NCBI GenBank assembly: GCA_026261815.1
Contig: JAMPIT010000493.1
Location: 9,937,501 to 10,001,500, forward strand
Reading direction: 5' to 3'
Source: Monarcha castaneiventris obscurior
Taxonomy: Eukaryota; Chordata; Aves; Passeriformes; Monarchidae
DNA length: 64,000 nucleotides
The position numbers and the translations under genes were made by a program. This document shows positions 10,403-23,265 of this stretch, piece by piece; the first letter of the stretch is position 1, and each line of letters opens with the position of its first letter. The notes under the pieces are model-generated. The model worked only from the letters and a program-made list of their open reading frames with translations, was not told the origin of the DNA and did no database searches.

Positions 10403-13088
10403 TGTGCACACTGCACATTTACACCCACTACACACGTAGATATTCATGTTAAAAATACATATAACACACACATAAGTTGGCTGAACTCCAAGGACAGGGA
10501 GTGCCAGGGCACTACAATATTTTATATTTTTACCTTTTTAGGAGACAATTAACTGCCAGTGCCACGGACTGAGCCAGAGCCATGCCCAGCTCCTCGCCCT
10601 GGCACCACAGACTCATTCCAGAGTCAGCAGCAGCAATTTTCCAGCTGGCCTCGAGCAGAGCTGATCCCAAAATTCCTGAACCAAGGGAACACCCCTTGTA
10701 CAGCAGCACCTCTGGGGGAGTTTGCCTGAAGGGGCCTCACTGAAATATCTGCCCCAGCTCCCCTCTCCCGCAGCATCTGTGCAAATAAACACTTCCAGCA
10801 GCTGCCCTTCCCTCGCTCCAGGCTCGTGCCTGCCCTGGAAAACGAGGAGCAGGGAGAGCCCGGGAGGGCTGGGACATCTGCAGTCCCTAAGGCGAGCAGC
10901 AAACTCTGCATTCCCCGGGCCCCAGCGTGGATGGGTGTCAGAAATGCATTTCATCATCTGGGCAGGGATTGCAGCACCAGCTGCTCCCGTCAGCAGCATC
11001 CCGCCCACCCTCTCATTCCATCATCCCGGGCCTTCAAAAAGGACGGGATTAGGGTCTAATTGGATTTCTGGCCTCAATTAGGGCACGAGGGAAAGCGACT
11101 GCAAAGCTGGCAGGGAGAGCTGGGGCCAGCACGTGGGTGATTTCCAGCGCTCCCACCTCGCAGCCCGCAGGCAGGATGCAAACCTGCCCCTGGAGGGGAG
11201 CAGGGCTCACCTGATCCCGAGGGAATCCATGGATTCACTCTCTACAACTCCCTGAAAGGTGGCTGGAGTGAGGTGGGGGTTGGTCTCTTTCTCCAGGCAA
11301 CAATGACAGAATGAGAGGACACAGTCCTAAGTTGCACCAAGGAAAATATAGGTTGGATATTAGAAAAAAGTTTTTTACAGAAAGAGTGATAAAATATTGG
11401 AATGGTTTACCCGGGGAGGTGGTGGAATCACCATCCCTGGGCATGTTTAAAAAGAGATTGGATGTGGCACTCGGTGCCATGGTTTAGTTTAGTTGAGGTG
11501 TTCGGACATGGGTTGGACTCGATGACCTTGAAGGTCTCTTCCAACCTGGTGATTCTGTGATTCTGTGATATTTCACACCAGGCAGGATGGGATGTGATCA
11601 ATCATCGCCTCGCTTCCCCACAGCATCTCGAGGATGGGGGCAATACCTGGAGGGGAGGGCTCAGCTCTGGCTCCTTTCTCCTCCCAGAGCCTGGATCCTG
11701 CGGGATCAAAGGAAGCAGCACCCCCACAGCTCGCTGGAGAAACCTCAGGAAGCTCCAGCGGGTTTCACCTCCACATCAAGCAGAGATGAGGTCCTAAGGA
11801 GCAGCGGAGCAAAGGAACAGCCTGGAGCCACCTGGGGCTCCTCAGCTGCCACGTGAGGCTCATTCCTGCAGCCAGCGGCTCTGTGGCTGCTCCAGCATTC
11901 CCACATAGGCTCCAGAGCCAGCCTGGGAGCACCAAAATTAAGGAGTGAGGCTGCTCAGGGGCACCAGCAGCTGCTGGGACCTTGCTGCTGGGAGAGGAAA
12001 ATCCCAGGCAGGGGGGAGCCCCCCAAAAACGCTCTGTTTGTTCTGAGGCACTCAGCAGCACCCTCAGAGCCTCCGGGCTGGGGCTCAGGGGTGCCCAGGC
12101 TCTGTGTGGCCACAGCAGGGTCACCTCACCCTGCCCAAGCACAGCTCCTGGGTGACCATCCCAACAATCAGCCACGGCCACCACGGAGCTCCCAGCAACT
12201 CCCACCCTCAGCAGACACAGCTTTCCAGCACTGTTTTTGCTGCCCAAAAGCGTTTTCCAGGGCTGGAAAAGCAGCAGCTGGATGTGAGAGGGTGGGAGCA
12301 GCTCCTGCTCCATCCAGCTCCGAGGGTGACGCTGCCATTCTCACCCACACACCTTGGGATTGTTCCTTGGCCCCTTTCCAGAGGGGCTTCCAAGCTGGTT
12401 TTTGCTTTCTGTTGAGCACTCTGGGATTTGCTGGGTGTTCTCCTGGGCGACAGGCGTGGGGATGAGGGCTCAGCGCGTTTTTGGAAGGCTTGGAAGCAAG
12501 CCTTGGGTTTGCAATAGGATTGGGAAAGGAGCCCTCAGCAGTCACCAACACTTTCTCCCATAACAAGGCAAAAAAAACTAACCCGAATTTCACAGAGGTG
12601 GCACAAACAGAGTGGAAAGAACAAATGCTGAGGGAGGGGGGAAAAAATAGCCCAAACCACAAGAGCTGCAGGCGAAGCAGCTCTAGAGGAAGGCTGGAGC
12701 TGCGGGCTGTGACTCAGAGCCCGCTCCGAGTGTCAGAGGTTCAACACTATTGCCTCCAATTTAAATCACTTCTGAAAGAAGTGCAGAAGAAAGGTGATGA
12801 AAGGGGCCTAACGCTGCTCCCTGGTCGGAAAAACACAGCCCACTTGTGCCCCGTGGGGAAGTTTTGCATTTTGGCCAGACAGGGCCCTGCTGGAGCCTGC
12901 GCTTGTTTTGCAGAGTTGGAGCCACGGAGGGGGAAACGCTCCCACCTCGGAGGAGGATGTGGAGCAGCATCTCCTGGAGGAAGGGAGCTGGGCTGGGATC
13001 ACACTCGGAAGTGCCTCCCACTGAAGGCCAGCTCGGGGATGGTCACAGCCTCCTGCTCCCTGGCCGAGGCCTCCCAGGGATGGTTTGA
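10403..13088. other. Intergenic, no gene recognised (CR1 at 11255-11571)
   Basis: GC-rich non-coding sequence on both sides of the CR1 copy. Open frames up to about 180 codons occur but show no domain, no consistent codon pattern and no splice structure. Confidence 0.55.
11255..11571 (+). mobile_element. CR1 LINE 3' end, + orientation, with microsatellite tail
   Basis: Recognisable 3' UTR of a bird CR1: TTGCACCAAGGAAAATATAG, GGTGGTGGAATCACCATCCC, GGTTGGACTCGATGACCTTG and GTCTCTTCCAACCTGG, then the typical tail of GATTCTGT repeats at about 11552-11570. It is the best preserved CR1 copy in the window and 5'-truncated. Confidence 0.9.
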
Positions 13089-13305
13089 GTGGAAGGAGCC
13101 ATCAAAAACCACCCAGCCCAGCCCAGCCCAGCCGGCCATGGGACATCTCCTGCTGGAGCAGGGTGCTCCAGCCCGGCCTTGGACGCTTCCAGGGATGGGG
13201 CAGTCACAGCTTCTCTGGGAAAACCATGCCAGGGCCTCCTCAGAAAACATTTCTTCCTTCAATCCCTTAAATCCCATCCAAAACAAATCCTAACCACCCT
13301 CCTCT
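13089..13305 (-). mobile_element. CR1 LINE fragment
   Basis: Reverse-oriented CR1 words: GCTCCAGCCCGGCCTTGGAC, TTCCAGGGATGGGGCAGTCA, GCTTCTCTGGGAAAACCATG and CATTTCTTCCTTCAAT. The proximal end is interrupted by four copies of CAGCC. Confidence 0.8.
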
Positions 13306-14292
13306 CCACCCTCACACTTTATGGAGATGCTCAGGGACACCGGGAAGGCCCAGGCAGGGAATTCCCACTGCAGCACATTGGATGGGGATGGCTGAGCCCC
13401 ACCGTGGCTCTCACAACACCCCGATTTTGGGAAAAATCAGCAAAGCTGTGCCCACCCCTGGGCGTGCAGGGACCCCCGGCCTCACCCCCAGAGTCACAGG
13501 CAGCAGGGACTGACATTCCCACCCGGGATTCCTGGTAGGGAAGGCTGAGCCCTGCACCTTTTCCAAAAAAATCCTCTGGGATTGAAGCAGTTTGCTCCCT
13601 GGAGGCCCCTCTGCTCTGACCAGCCCCACGAGCCAGCAGCCCCCAGCCGTGGTGGCTCTCCTCAGGATCCAGGCCCACACGGAATATTCCCGTGGGAGAT
13701 GATGGATGGGCAGCCCTCTGGAGGATCCAGGTGCTGGGAGCACTGGGATTCTCCTCACAGGACCTGAGATCCCACACCCAGCCCCCGCCAGGACCACACA
13801 GAACCTCCAAAGGGGGTGGAAAACTCAGGATCCACAGGCAGCTCCAGGGGCTGGGAATGGTCACTGCACTGCTGGGAAGTGCTTTGCACTCACATTGAAG
13901 AAAAAAAAAGGAAAAAAAGGAAATAAAAATAATTTTTCCTGCATTGTTTGTGCACCTTATGTTTGGTGCACCGAGCTGGGCATGAGAACCTCTCCTGAGC
14001 TGGGATCACCCAGTCCCTGCACTGAGCCTTGGGTTTTAAGCTCAGCACGAGGTTTTGTTGTCATCCAGCTCCTTTGTGAGCCAGGCCAGAGACTTCTGCT
14101 GCTGTATCCAAACAAAAACTTGTGGTTAAGCCTGCCAAAAACTCCTCCGTGGATGTTCCCTCTGTGTTTGGAAGGAGAGAAACGCACAACAAACACCCTG
14201 CAGTGGCAGGGTTGTGGATTTGGGGTGTCCGTGTGTGCGTTGGACTTGTCCCCAAAGATAACTTCAACAACTGGGTGATTTCTCCTGCTGCT

Positions 14293-14324
<32 letters not shown>

Positions 14325-16054
14325 TTTTTTGTCTTTAACTCCCCCCCTGCTTATGCAGTGAGTCCCTAATATCCTGATTGGAACCAGATTTGCATGAATT
14401 AGGAGTCGAAATTGGAGCAGCGACTGCTGTGCAGAGGATGTAAAGGGAATAAAATGAATGGGGTATTAACCTTCAACCACTGAATATTAATCAGTGTTTC
14501 ACAAAAAAGAAAATACAGAGGCTGCCACACTAAATATTTTTAGCATTTATTGACGGGCTTGATTTCCTCTCTCTCTTAGACCTTTTGCTTCCAATCACGG
14601 AGCATAAAAAAATCACAGCGAAGATGGGGAGGGCTCGAGAGGGGGAAGGGGTGAGGAAAAAACCCCGAGCTCATCCATTTTCTTGGATGCTGGAGGATAT
14701 TTGTGAGTTATGCAACACCAAAACCCAGCTGACAAACAGAGCTCCTAATCCCACAAGTGCTCGGTTCAAAGGCTCGGTTCTGCGAGTCCCAAACCAAACA
14801 GAAATCGACCCCGGAGCCCAGCGAAGCCTTCGGAAATGAAGGCACCATAAAGAAATAAACTCCTTAAAAGCCCGACTTCCCCCGTGCTGAAAGGTGAAAT
14901 GCACTTGAAAATCAGCCTAATAAAAGAGTCGCCTCGTTAAGTGAATGCTTCAATTCTCTTTTTCGCTCCAGTTCGTGGAACAACCCCGTGGAAAATAACA
15001 TATAAACCTTACCCAGGTGTCCCGTGGCACGGGGACATACCCACGGCACCAGAGGCACTTCAGGAACAGCAGCCAGAGGAGGTTGGTGCCCATCCCAGCT
15101 CCTGGGACAAAGGGCAGTGGTTAAATTGGGATTTTATTGGGGTTAGAAGCCAAGGTCATGGGATTTTTGGGATATGATGGGGTGAAGGGTGGGCAGGTGG
15201 GTGGGACAAGTGGTGGGAGCTGGAGGTTGGGTTTAAACCACCCCTGGCACCCACAGCTGGCAGGGAAACATCAAACTGTGCTCACCCAACGCTGTCACCC
15301 CGGAGTTTTCTCCCAAACAACATCTAAAATACTAACAAAAACCCCACACGAGTGGAAAACTCCAGAACCTCTCCTTTTGTCATTGCTCCCCTGCAAAAAT
15401 TTGGGCAAGTGGGGGTGGATTTAAAAGCTAGGCCTGGGCAGAGACAATCCCCAAGCTCCCAAACCCTGCTGCCCTTCTTGATGCACCTTTGCCAACCTGA
15501 ACCCATCTGTTTTTGTTGCCTTCTTATCGAGTTACCTGGATTTGTTTCAATGCTCAGAAAGGATTTGAGGGGGGCAGAGAGAGAGAGAAAACAGCGGTAG
15601 GTTTTCAGGAAATAGCAAGTTCTTTTTCACTGAGATAAGAATCATTTGGCAGCCCACAGTGAAATACTTCTGGGTTCCAGAAGAAAGCCAGGGGGGGAAA
15701 AAGCAAGCAAGGAAAGGGAAGATGCTAATGAACTGCAGAGGAGAGAAAAATAAAGTTGAAAAGAAAAGGAAAACAAACGAATCAAAGTGAAACTCGAGGT
15801 TGGGCAGGCATCCTCATCCAGCTGATCCACGGGGAGCTGCAGGGTCTGAGCCACCAGATAAGGAGCGACCTCCTTTCCTGGGAATGCTCAGGGATAGGTG
15901 GCGTTAAAGGCCCAGGAATAGCAGCATTTGGAGCATTTTGGTTAAAGAACCCCCAGGTACCAGGTCAGCACAAAGTCAGGGCTGTGTTCACCTGTGCCTT
16001 AGGGAGATGAGAGCCCAGCAGATCTCCCTGGTGGTGGAAACAGCAAAAAAACCT
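13306..16054. other. Intergenic, no gene recognised
   Basis: Non-coding sequence with a 40-base T-rich run at 14292-14331 and the candidate enhancer at 14340-14960. Confidence 0.55.
14340..14960. promoter_or_regulatory. Candidate enhancer with perfect octamer site
   Basis: Unique complex sequence about 31 kb upstream of SOX9. It contains a perfect POU octamer ATTTGCAT at 14388-14395, GGTATTAACC, TGAATATTAATCAG and CTAAATATTTTTAGC. It starts directly after a long T run (14292-14330). Composition and motif content resemble a conserved developmental enhancer. Confidence 0.35.
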
Positions 16055-16115
16055 CATGGAATCATGGAATATCCTGGGCTGCGAGGGAACCACAAGGATC
16101 TTCTGCTTCCTTCTG
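16055..16115 (-). mobile_element. Short CR1 fragment
   Basis: ATGGAATCATGGAATATCCT, then GGGAACCACAAGGATC, matches the end of reverse-oriented bird CR1 copies. Confidence 0.6.
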
Positions 16116-16768
16116 GAATCCTGGTGCCCCAGTGAGCTGCGCCACCTCCCTTCCTTTGCTGCCCAAAAATCTCCTGCCAGGACCCCCCGGCTTTGCTGCA
16201 AGCCCTGTGCCCCTGAATCCCAGCAAACACAACCCCGTGAGGGGCAGTGAGGGTGCCACCAGTCCCCTGGAACTGGGGGAATCCCAAAATGTTCCCCAGA
16301 GAGGGCCGGGCCAGCCCAGGGCTCCCAGCAAAGCCCCCTGGCACAGGTTAATGGGTTTTTCCCAGCTCTGTGCAGCAAAGCTGAGTTATTCCACATTCTC
16401 GTGGATTTGGTGCTCACTCGGCCTCTTTCCTGGGGAAAAAAGTGGGATTTTTGTGCTTTTTCCTTTCTTCGCGTGCTCCGGGACTGGAGGCTGCATTCTG
16501 ATGAGGCTGCAAATGGAAACGGGATCCCCTCTGACCTTTATCATCTGGTTCTTATCTCTCAGCTGCTCCAGCCCCTTAACTCTTGGTGCCCAGGGAGACC
16601 TGGAAAAGCTCCAGGAAGGGCCACAGGGATGGGAAGGAGGGAGGGGCAGCAGCCCCAGTCCATGTGTTAGGCAGGAACAGGGACGCAGCTCGTTCCTCCC
16701 ATCCCGTTCCTGCTGGAACAACGTCCCTGGAAGACGCTGGACGGGGCTCTGGTGACCTGGTTGAGTTG

Positions 16769-16857
16769 AAGATGTCCCTGCTCGTTGCAGGAGAGTTGGA
16801 ATTTATGAATTGAAAGGTCCTTTCCAAGCCAAACTGTTCCATTCTCCCCAGGAGGGG
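16769..16857 (+). mobile_element. Short CR1 3'-end fragment
   Basis: GATGTCCCTGCTCGTTGCAG, then GAAAGGTCCTTTCCAAGCCA and a CATTCT-like end, follows the order of the CR1 3' terminus in + orientation. Confidence 0.6.
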
Positions 16858-16894
16858 CTTCCCTGGGCTGCCCTGGTAGGGGCTGGAGGGATCA

Positions 16895-17130
16895 GGTGAC
16901 CTTCCCAATCCCAGGAAGGATCCAGGGACCTTCCCAGTCCCAGGAGAGCTCAGGTGACCTTCCCAATCCCAGGAAGGATCCAGGGACCTTCCCAGTCCCA
17001 GGAGAGCTCAGGTGACCTTCCCAATCCCAGCACGGATCCAAGGACCTTCCCAAACCCCTGAAGGGATCCAGTGACCTTCCCAAATCCCAGGGGACCTCTG
17101 GTGACCTTCCCAAACCCCAGGAGAACCTTC
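16895..17130. repeat. 29-30-bp minisatellite, about 8 copies
   Basis: GACCTTCCC recurs at 16898, 16927, 16956, 16985, 17014, 17043, 17073 and 17103. The first units alternate between an AAGGATCCAGG and a GAGAGCTCAGGT ending, so a 58-base two-unit repeat was amplified secondarily. Confidence 0.9.
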
Positions 17131-17426
17131 CAGCCCTGCTGATCCTGCACGGGGAGGGCACCCAGTCTTTCCAGCTGACACCAGAACTGGATTGGATTTG
17201 AACCTCTGGGAAGACAACTTCTTCAACCTTCAAGGCATTTAATTTTTTGTCATCTGGAGGGATCTATCAGGATCTTTTTCACCCCTAAATTCCCGGAGTT
17301 TCATCAGGGATTATGGAGCTGAGACAAACAAAAGCATCCCCGAATCTCCACGCTGCACCTTTGAGACCAGGAAAGCGCCAGCTGGATTTTTTTTAACAAT
17401 AATTTCAGTTTCTCTTTCTTCTTGTC

Positions 17427-17458
<32 letters not shown>

Positions 17459-18165
17459 CCCTGTTAAACTGTCTGTGCTGCTTTTTAACCATTATCCCGA
17501 GCACACAGTTCAGCCTGCCCCAAAACCAAACCAAAACAAAAAAATCCCGAGGTGTGAGAAGATTAAAGATTTCGAGATCTGGACATTTTCAAATCAGAAC
17601 CACATGTTGGGAATAAATGGGGCTGGCAGGCAGCCACCACTCGGGAAAGCCGAGGAGTTCTTGCTTTAAAAGGATCCCCCGAAAGCCTGGAGGGAACAGG
17701 AGCATCAGCACTTCCCTCCTGTCCTCAGCACCAGGAGAACTCCAGGGATTTATCGCCTCTCCATGTGCTGGCTCCCACCTACAGGAATTTTTGAACCATC
17801 CCTACGATTTCTGTGTGTTCCCACTGCCCACCCATTCCCAAAATTCCAGCAGGATCAGGCTCCTCGGAGAAGACCTCAAAGCCCAATTGTGCCTGGATGA
17901 AATCGTATCCCACCAAGATCTCCAAGGAAATTGCAAGGGAAAAAGCTCCAAAAGCCGCTGAATTCAGGAAGCAAATCCACCCTGGAGAGGACGTGGGAAT
18001 GGCCAGAGCCCCTCTGGTGCCATGGATGAGGAACAAGGATGTCAGGAGAGGAAGCTGAAGAAGGACATTGCTGGATCCAAGTCTCCTGGCTTGGCCAGGG
18101 AGATGCAAAGAGTCCGGAGATGGCTCCAAGCTGCCTCTTCTCCCCCGTCCAGCTGCTCTCTGACT
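17131..18165. other. Intergenic, no gene recognised
   Basis: Non-coding sequence with T-rich 17409-17458. Nothing else is recognised. Confidence 0.55.
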
Positions 18166-18533
18166 GTGATATCGTCATCATCATCATCAAATCATCATCA
18201 TCATCATCATCAAACCATCATCATCATCATCATCATCATCAAATCATCATCATCATCTCACCATCATCATCATCATCATCAAATCATCATCATCAAACCA
18301 TCGTCATCATCTCACCATCATCTCATCATCATCATCATCAAATCACCATCATCATCATCTCACCATCATCATCATCATCATCACCATCATCATCATCATT
18401 AAATCATCATCATCATCTCACCATCATCATCATCAAATCATCATCATCCCACCATCATCATCATCAAATCATCATCATCATCTCACCATCACCATCATCA
18501 TCATCATCAAATTATCATCATCATCATCAAATC

Positions 18534-18565
<32 letters not shown>

Positions 18566-18607
18566 CTCACCATCATCATCATCATCATCATTAAATCATC
18601 ATCAAAC
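18166..18607. repeat. (ATC)n trinucleotide repeat region
   Basis: About 440 bases of CAT/ATC triplets interrupted by AAATC, CTCACC and CCC words. The interruptions themselves recur (CATCTCACCATCATCATCAT), showing block duplication of an interrupted ATC repeat. Confidence 0.95.
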
Positions 18608-18662
18608 CCTCATGGCTCAGTTAGGGTGGAAGAGACCCCAAAGACCACCTCATTCCAAGGTG
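18607..18662 (-). mobile_element. Possible CR1 end fragment
   Basis: ATGGCTCAGTTAGGGTGGAA, then GAGACCCCAAAGACCACCTC, resembles the terminal part of a CR1 in reverse orientation. The ATC repeat directly before it may have grown from its tail. Confidence 0.5.
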
Positions 18663-19079
18663 TCCGTCCAGGCTCGGAGCTGCCACCTCCCGCCCCAGCC
18701 CCAGCCCAGAAATTCACTGCCCAAAGCCATCTCCAGCCCAGGGTTTAGATCCAGCATCCCTCATCTCCCAGGCACAGCCTCTGCACCCAGCACCCTGAGC
18801 TATCCCGAATTTTGCTGGAATGGGAAGTGAGCAGACCCTGGCACTGCTGCAATCCCACCCAGGAGGGGCCATCCCAGCTGGGACGGAGCTGAAGGCTCAG
18901 GAGCATCCCAACTATCCAAGCTTCCTCCTCCATGACGGGGTAGATGCAATTCCAACCAGCAGGGGAACATCCCAAAAAGAGCCCGAGGGAATTTGCTCCC
19001 CGCAACTCGATTTTCTTACCCCAGAAATTTTCCTGCTTATTTTTTCCTCCCACCAAGGAGGACTCTGGGCCCCTCTTGG

Positions 19080-19500
19080 TGAGGAGAAAAAAACGAATGC
19101 AATTCCCCGTCCATGATGTTCAACTCGTTTTACATGAAATCATATTCTTGGTCCTCCAGTCGTTTATGGGGTCTTTAACTCTTCCCTCTTTCTGGGGGGG
19201 TTTCAGAAACCTCCTTTTTTAGGGGAAAAAGATTGGAGTGCATTAGGCAGAGCGCCAGGAGCCATGGCAACCTCGGATTTTTCCATCTTCATTACGAGTT
19301 CAAGTAAAACCTTCATATAAAAACCTGAAATGAAAGGCTACATTATAAGTCCATTTTGAAATGTTTGCCTGGAAGTAAAACGCTGGACTGCATCCTTTTT
19401 GTCGGCGCTGAACATTCTGGTTCTGCGCGGAGCACATTTTTCAAGTCGGATTTGTGTTTTCTTTCAGATTTTATTCCGTTTGCTCACGCAGGGTGGGTCG
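19080..19500. promoter_or_regulatory. Candidate enhancer with RFX-type half site
   Basis: Unique sequence about 26 kb upstream of SOX9, including CCATGGCAAC at 19262-19271 (half of the RFX X-box) and AT-rich words such as CATATAAAAACCTG and CATTATAAGTCCATTTTG. No repeat or gene is recognised. Confidence 0.35.
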
Positions 19501-19911
19501 TCTGGTGGTTAGAGCGAGGCATGGAGGCAACTGGGCTCCAGCCTCAGGCTGTTCCTGGTGGCTCGGGGAGCGTTCCTGATTTTAGCCAGGTGATCAGGGC
19601 AAATCCTGTCACCCCCAAATGTCATTTGGAGTTTTATTTCCTTTCTTCCCGATGTAACAGTGATGATAATTCCATGAGGCTGCACCAGGATGGGCACTGC
19701 ACCACTCATTAAATCTGGCGAAGAAGTCACCCCCCAGCAGAGCAGCTCATCCCTTCCCACTGCATTTTCTCCTGGATCTGGAAGCCAGAGTGAAAGGTTA
19801 AGGAGAAGTTAGAGAACGGCAGGAATTGTCTGGTGGCTTTGCAAAGCCGTGATTGGGAAACCCAAAATTGCCCTGTCAGCTGTAAATCCTGACGTGAGGC
19901 TGCCCCAGGAG

Positions 19912-20187
19912 ACACTGCAGTGACTCCTGAGTGGGTTCATTCCTCCTTGGGGTCACCTCAGGCTGCTCTGGGCTCAGCCAGGGCTGCAGTGAGTCCTGAG
20001 TGGGTTCATTCCTCCTTGGGGTCACCTCAGGGTGCTCTGGCCTCAGGAAGGGCTGCAGTGGCTCCTGAGTGGGTTCATTCCTCTTCGGTGCCACCTCAGG
20101 GTGCTCTGGGCTCAGCCAGGGCTGCAGTGGCTCCTGAGTGGGTTCATTCCTTCTCGGTGTCACCTCGAGCCGCCCTGGCCTCAGCCA
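19912..20187. repeat. 69-bp minisatellite, about 4 copies
   Basis: CTGCAGTG then (A/G)(C/G)TCCTGAGTGGGTTC recurs at an exact 69-base spacing (T of CAGT at 19921, 19990, 20059, 20128). As 69 is a multiple of three, both strands show 23-residue repeat open frames. There is no sign of a real gene. Confidence 0.93.
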
Positions 20188-23100
20188 GCCCTGGGAGGAG
20201 ACAAATTCTGCAGCTGCCTCTCATTTCTGGGCACCTCCTCGCCTTGGGCCAGGGGGTCACAGCCACAGCAGGAATTTCCTTCCCCTCTGGCACAGGGCTG
20301 AGCAGCTTCCCCGGGGCTGGATCAGGAGAAATCTCCTCTCCAGCCCCTCTGGAGCACCTGGCACTGCGTTTTTCCCTGGGAATCACAGCCTGGTGTGCAG
20401 GTTACAGAAACACCACGCTGAGGGACTGAAGGGAAGGAGAATTGGTTGAAAAATCTCTGTCTCAAGCTGCTCCTGTTCCAGATGGGGGTCATTAAAGGCC
20501 AGGGCTGGGCTGGGCCCCACCCTGTGGTGATCCCGCAGCGAATCCTGGCTGTGCTGGAGGCAAACTGGGATTTCAGAGCTTCCTCCTGGCTCTGGCCAAG
20601 CCCCAAATCCTGGGACACAATTCCCACCTGCTCCTGCTTTAAGCACTCCCCTTCCCCAGTGGGGTTTATCAGAGCACCCCCAATCCAGGCAGGACAAGGG
20701 GTGCAGTGGCTGCTCCTGGGGGACAACTTTGACCCTCAGGGAGCTCCTGGTGTGGCTCGGAGGGGCTGGAGCATCCTGCAGGAGCCTGTCCTGCTCCATG
20801 AGCCAGCACATCCATCCCTCCCACACCCTGGCACAGCCTTTAACGCTTTTCATCCTTCCTAATGATGCTGGAAAACCTTTTCCACGAGGCCGGAGGGAGC
20901 CCCTGCTCCTGCCAGATCTGATTTCCCTCCTCTGCTCCACTCCAACCCCAAGCTGCCCTCTCCTGTCCCAGGGAGGGGCGGAGGGGGCTGCAAACAGCGC
21001 TGGGGCCTTTTCATTTTTTTTCTTCCTCCATCCTTCCTTCCGCTCCTCGCCATCAATTAGTGGGCACAGACTTCCGAAATGCTCCTTCCTCCCTAACCTT
21101 TCGCAGCCTGGCGCAATAATGGCTCCAAAAATCCTCGAGCCGGGCCCTGGCGCGGGGTCCGCGGCCTTGCCGGGGCAGAGGAAGGTGAGGAAGGTGCCCT
21201 TCATCCCTCCCTCCTCTCCCTTCCTCCCCCTGCAGCTGGGATGGGCTCGGGCAGGAGCTCGGGGAGGGCTCGGGGCTGCCTCTCCCAGCAGAGAGAGCTC
21301 CTCTGCAGCGTCCTTTTTGTAATCAGCAGTCGGGGGGTGCCTCTGGAGATACCAGAGCCCGCGGGAGGTGACCTTGAAAATAATGGTTCGGATTCTGCCT
21401 CCCTTCGATCGGGAGGTGAGGGGGGAAAGGGCTCTCTGGTTTTAATTTGGCATTTCTTGCTCCCTCCCTCAGCAGGCAAACTCCAGGCTGCTGCAGCTTC
21501 CTCAAAACTCCAAAACATCCCCCCAAAAACACGAATTACAACTTGTTTTGGGGGTTTGGGGTCCCTCGGTGATGCTTTCCCTGGCACCTGCAGCTGCTTT
21601 CACCGCCTGGAAGGTGCAATGTGGGGTTTTCAGGCATTGTGGGGTTTTCAAGCATTGTGGGGTTTTCAGGCATTGTGGGGTTTTCAAGCCCATACAGAAG
21701 CATCCCTGCTCCCTGTGGCACTGGGAAGGGATGGGAAGGGCCCTGGATATGTCCTGGGGTAAGCACATCCCCCTCAGCATTTCCACAAGGTCTCCCCCAG
21801 AGCCCCCCAAATCTGCCGAGCGCCTCTCCCAGGGCACCCCCAGCAACTCCTCCCTCCTCCTCCTCTCCTGGATCACAGGTGACACTCCTGTGGTTTGCTG
21901 CCTCACGTCCCTGTCCCCAAAAAGAGAGTTTTCCCAGTAATTTTCCCAGCAGGATGAACGGGGGAGTCACTCACTGCACCTGCACGTGGGGAGACGCAGG
22001 AAACCCCCCAAAACCAGCTGCTAAACCCCTGACAGGGACGTGCAACCCCCAAAATCCACCACATCATCCTGACCACGGAGCTCCACGTGCAAAATTCCCT
22101 CAGGGAACAGGAGAGGAGCATTTTATGGAGTTATTTCTACACTCGGATCAGGCTGGAGATGCTTTGTCCCCCCAACACCACCCGGGCCAGGTCAGAGTCC
22201 CCAGTTTGTCCCCAGAGCTCCTGGAGCCTCTCAGCCCATTAAGGACATAATGGAAACCATCCCATCCCATCCCAGAGAGAAAAACTGGAACCACTTCGAG
22301 GTGAGAAACCCATTAGTGCCTTATAAACCCCTCCCAGCCTCCACGGGAGCTTTTCATAGCCAGGAAAACAATAACTCCAACCCACGGCGAGAGGGAGCGA
22401 AGCCGGGGTCTCCAGGTCCCAAATATTCGCTGCTCCCGCCGTTGTTCCAGCCATAAAATGGGTTTATTAAAAAAAATCCCGGGTTTGATTCCATCTGAAT
22501 TAAAGGGGGACAGGCCCCCCCTGCTCCCCACCGAGCCTGGTTTAATATCTCTGAAGCTGTGAGGTCACAGCTGAGTGTGCAGGATGAGAAAGGCAAGGCT
22601 GGAAAAGCCCGGCTTTGTTGGCATCAGTGGGTCAGCAGGGATTTAAATGAACTGAAAACTGGGAATGTGTGAGGGGAGAGTTGGCATGAGCAGGTCCTGG
22701 CAGGACAGCAGCGCTCATCCATGGAAATGAAGAGTTCCTGCTGCCCTTCACAGCATTCACATCAGCTCTGCCCAGTAAAAATAAGAAAAAGAATCAAACT
22801 TTCGAGCCACTGCCATGAAATGAAGCATTTTGGGGATTTTTTTCCCCTCATCATCTCTAGTTTTTAGTTTGCTCTGGTAACTATCCCCCTTGGCACAGAG
22901 GGGCTGGGGGAGCTGGGCAGGGCCGTGCCCAGGACACTTCTGGGAGAGGGTTCCTGCCCTTCCTGGATTCCCAAAAATTCCACATTTTGCTTCCCCACTT
23001 ACTCTGATCCAGCCCCCCCAGCCTCTCACCCCGCTCCCAAACACCCTTTGGAAGGATGGGATTCCCTTCTCTGCAACCCAATGCACTAAAAAATCACAGT

Positions 23101-23265
23101 TTTTAATCCCAAATTAATCATTAACAAACCCCATGGGGAGTATGGATCTGCCTGAGACTGAGACAACAGCAACTACTCAGGAAAATCCACAAATTCGGAC
23201 CAAAATTCCATCACTCCATGATCCTTTAGGATCATTGCTCTTGTGCTGCCTCTGCTGTGAAATCT
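20188..23265. other. Intergenic, no gene recognised
   Basis: GC-rich non-coding sequence with only the 18-bp repeat at 21.6 kb. The 273- and 209-codon open frames here have no recognisable domain and overlap other open frames on both strands. Confidence 0.55.
21621..21692. repeat. 18-bp minisatellite, 4 copies
   Basis: GTGGGGTTTTCA(G/A)GCATT repeats at 21621, 21639, 21657 and 21675. The G/A variant alternates. Confidence 0.9.

Noticed and set aside
18022..18830. His/Ile/Ser-rich open frames
   Set aside because: Translation of the ATC trinucleotide repeat.
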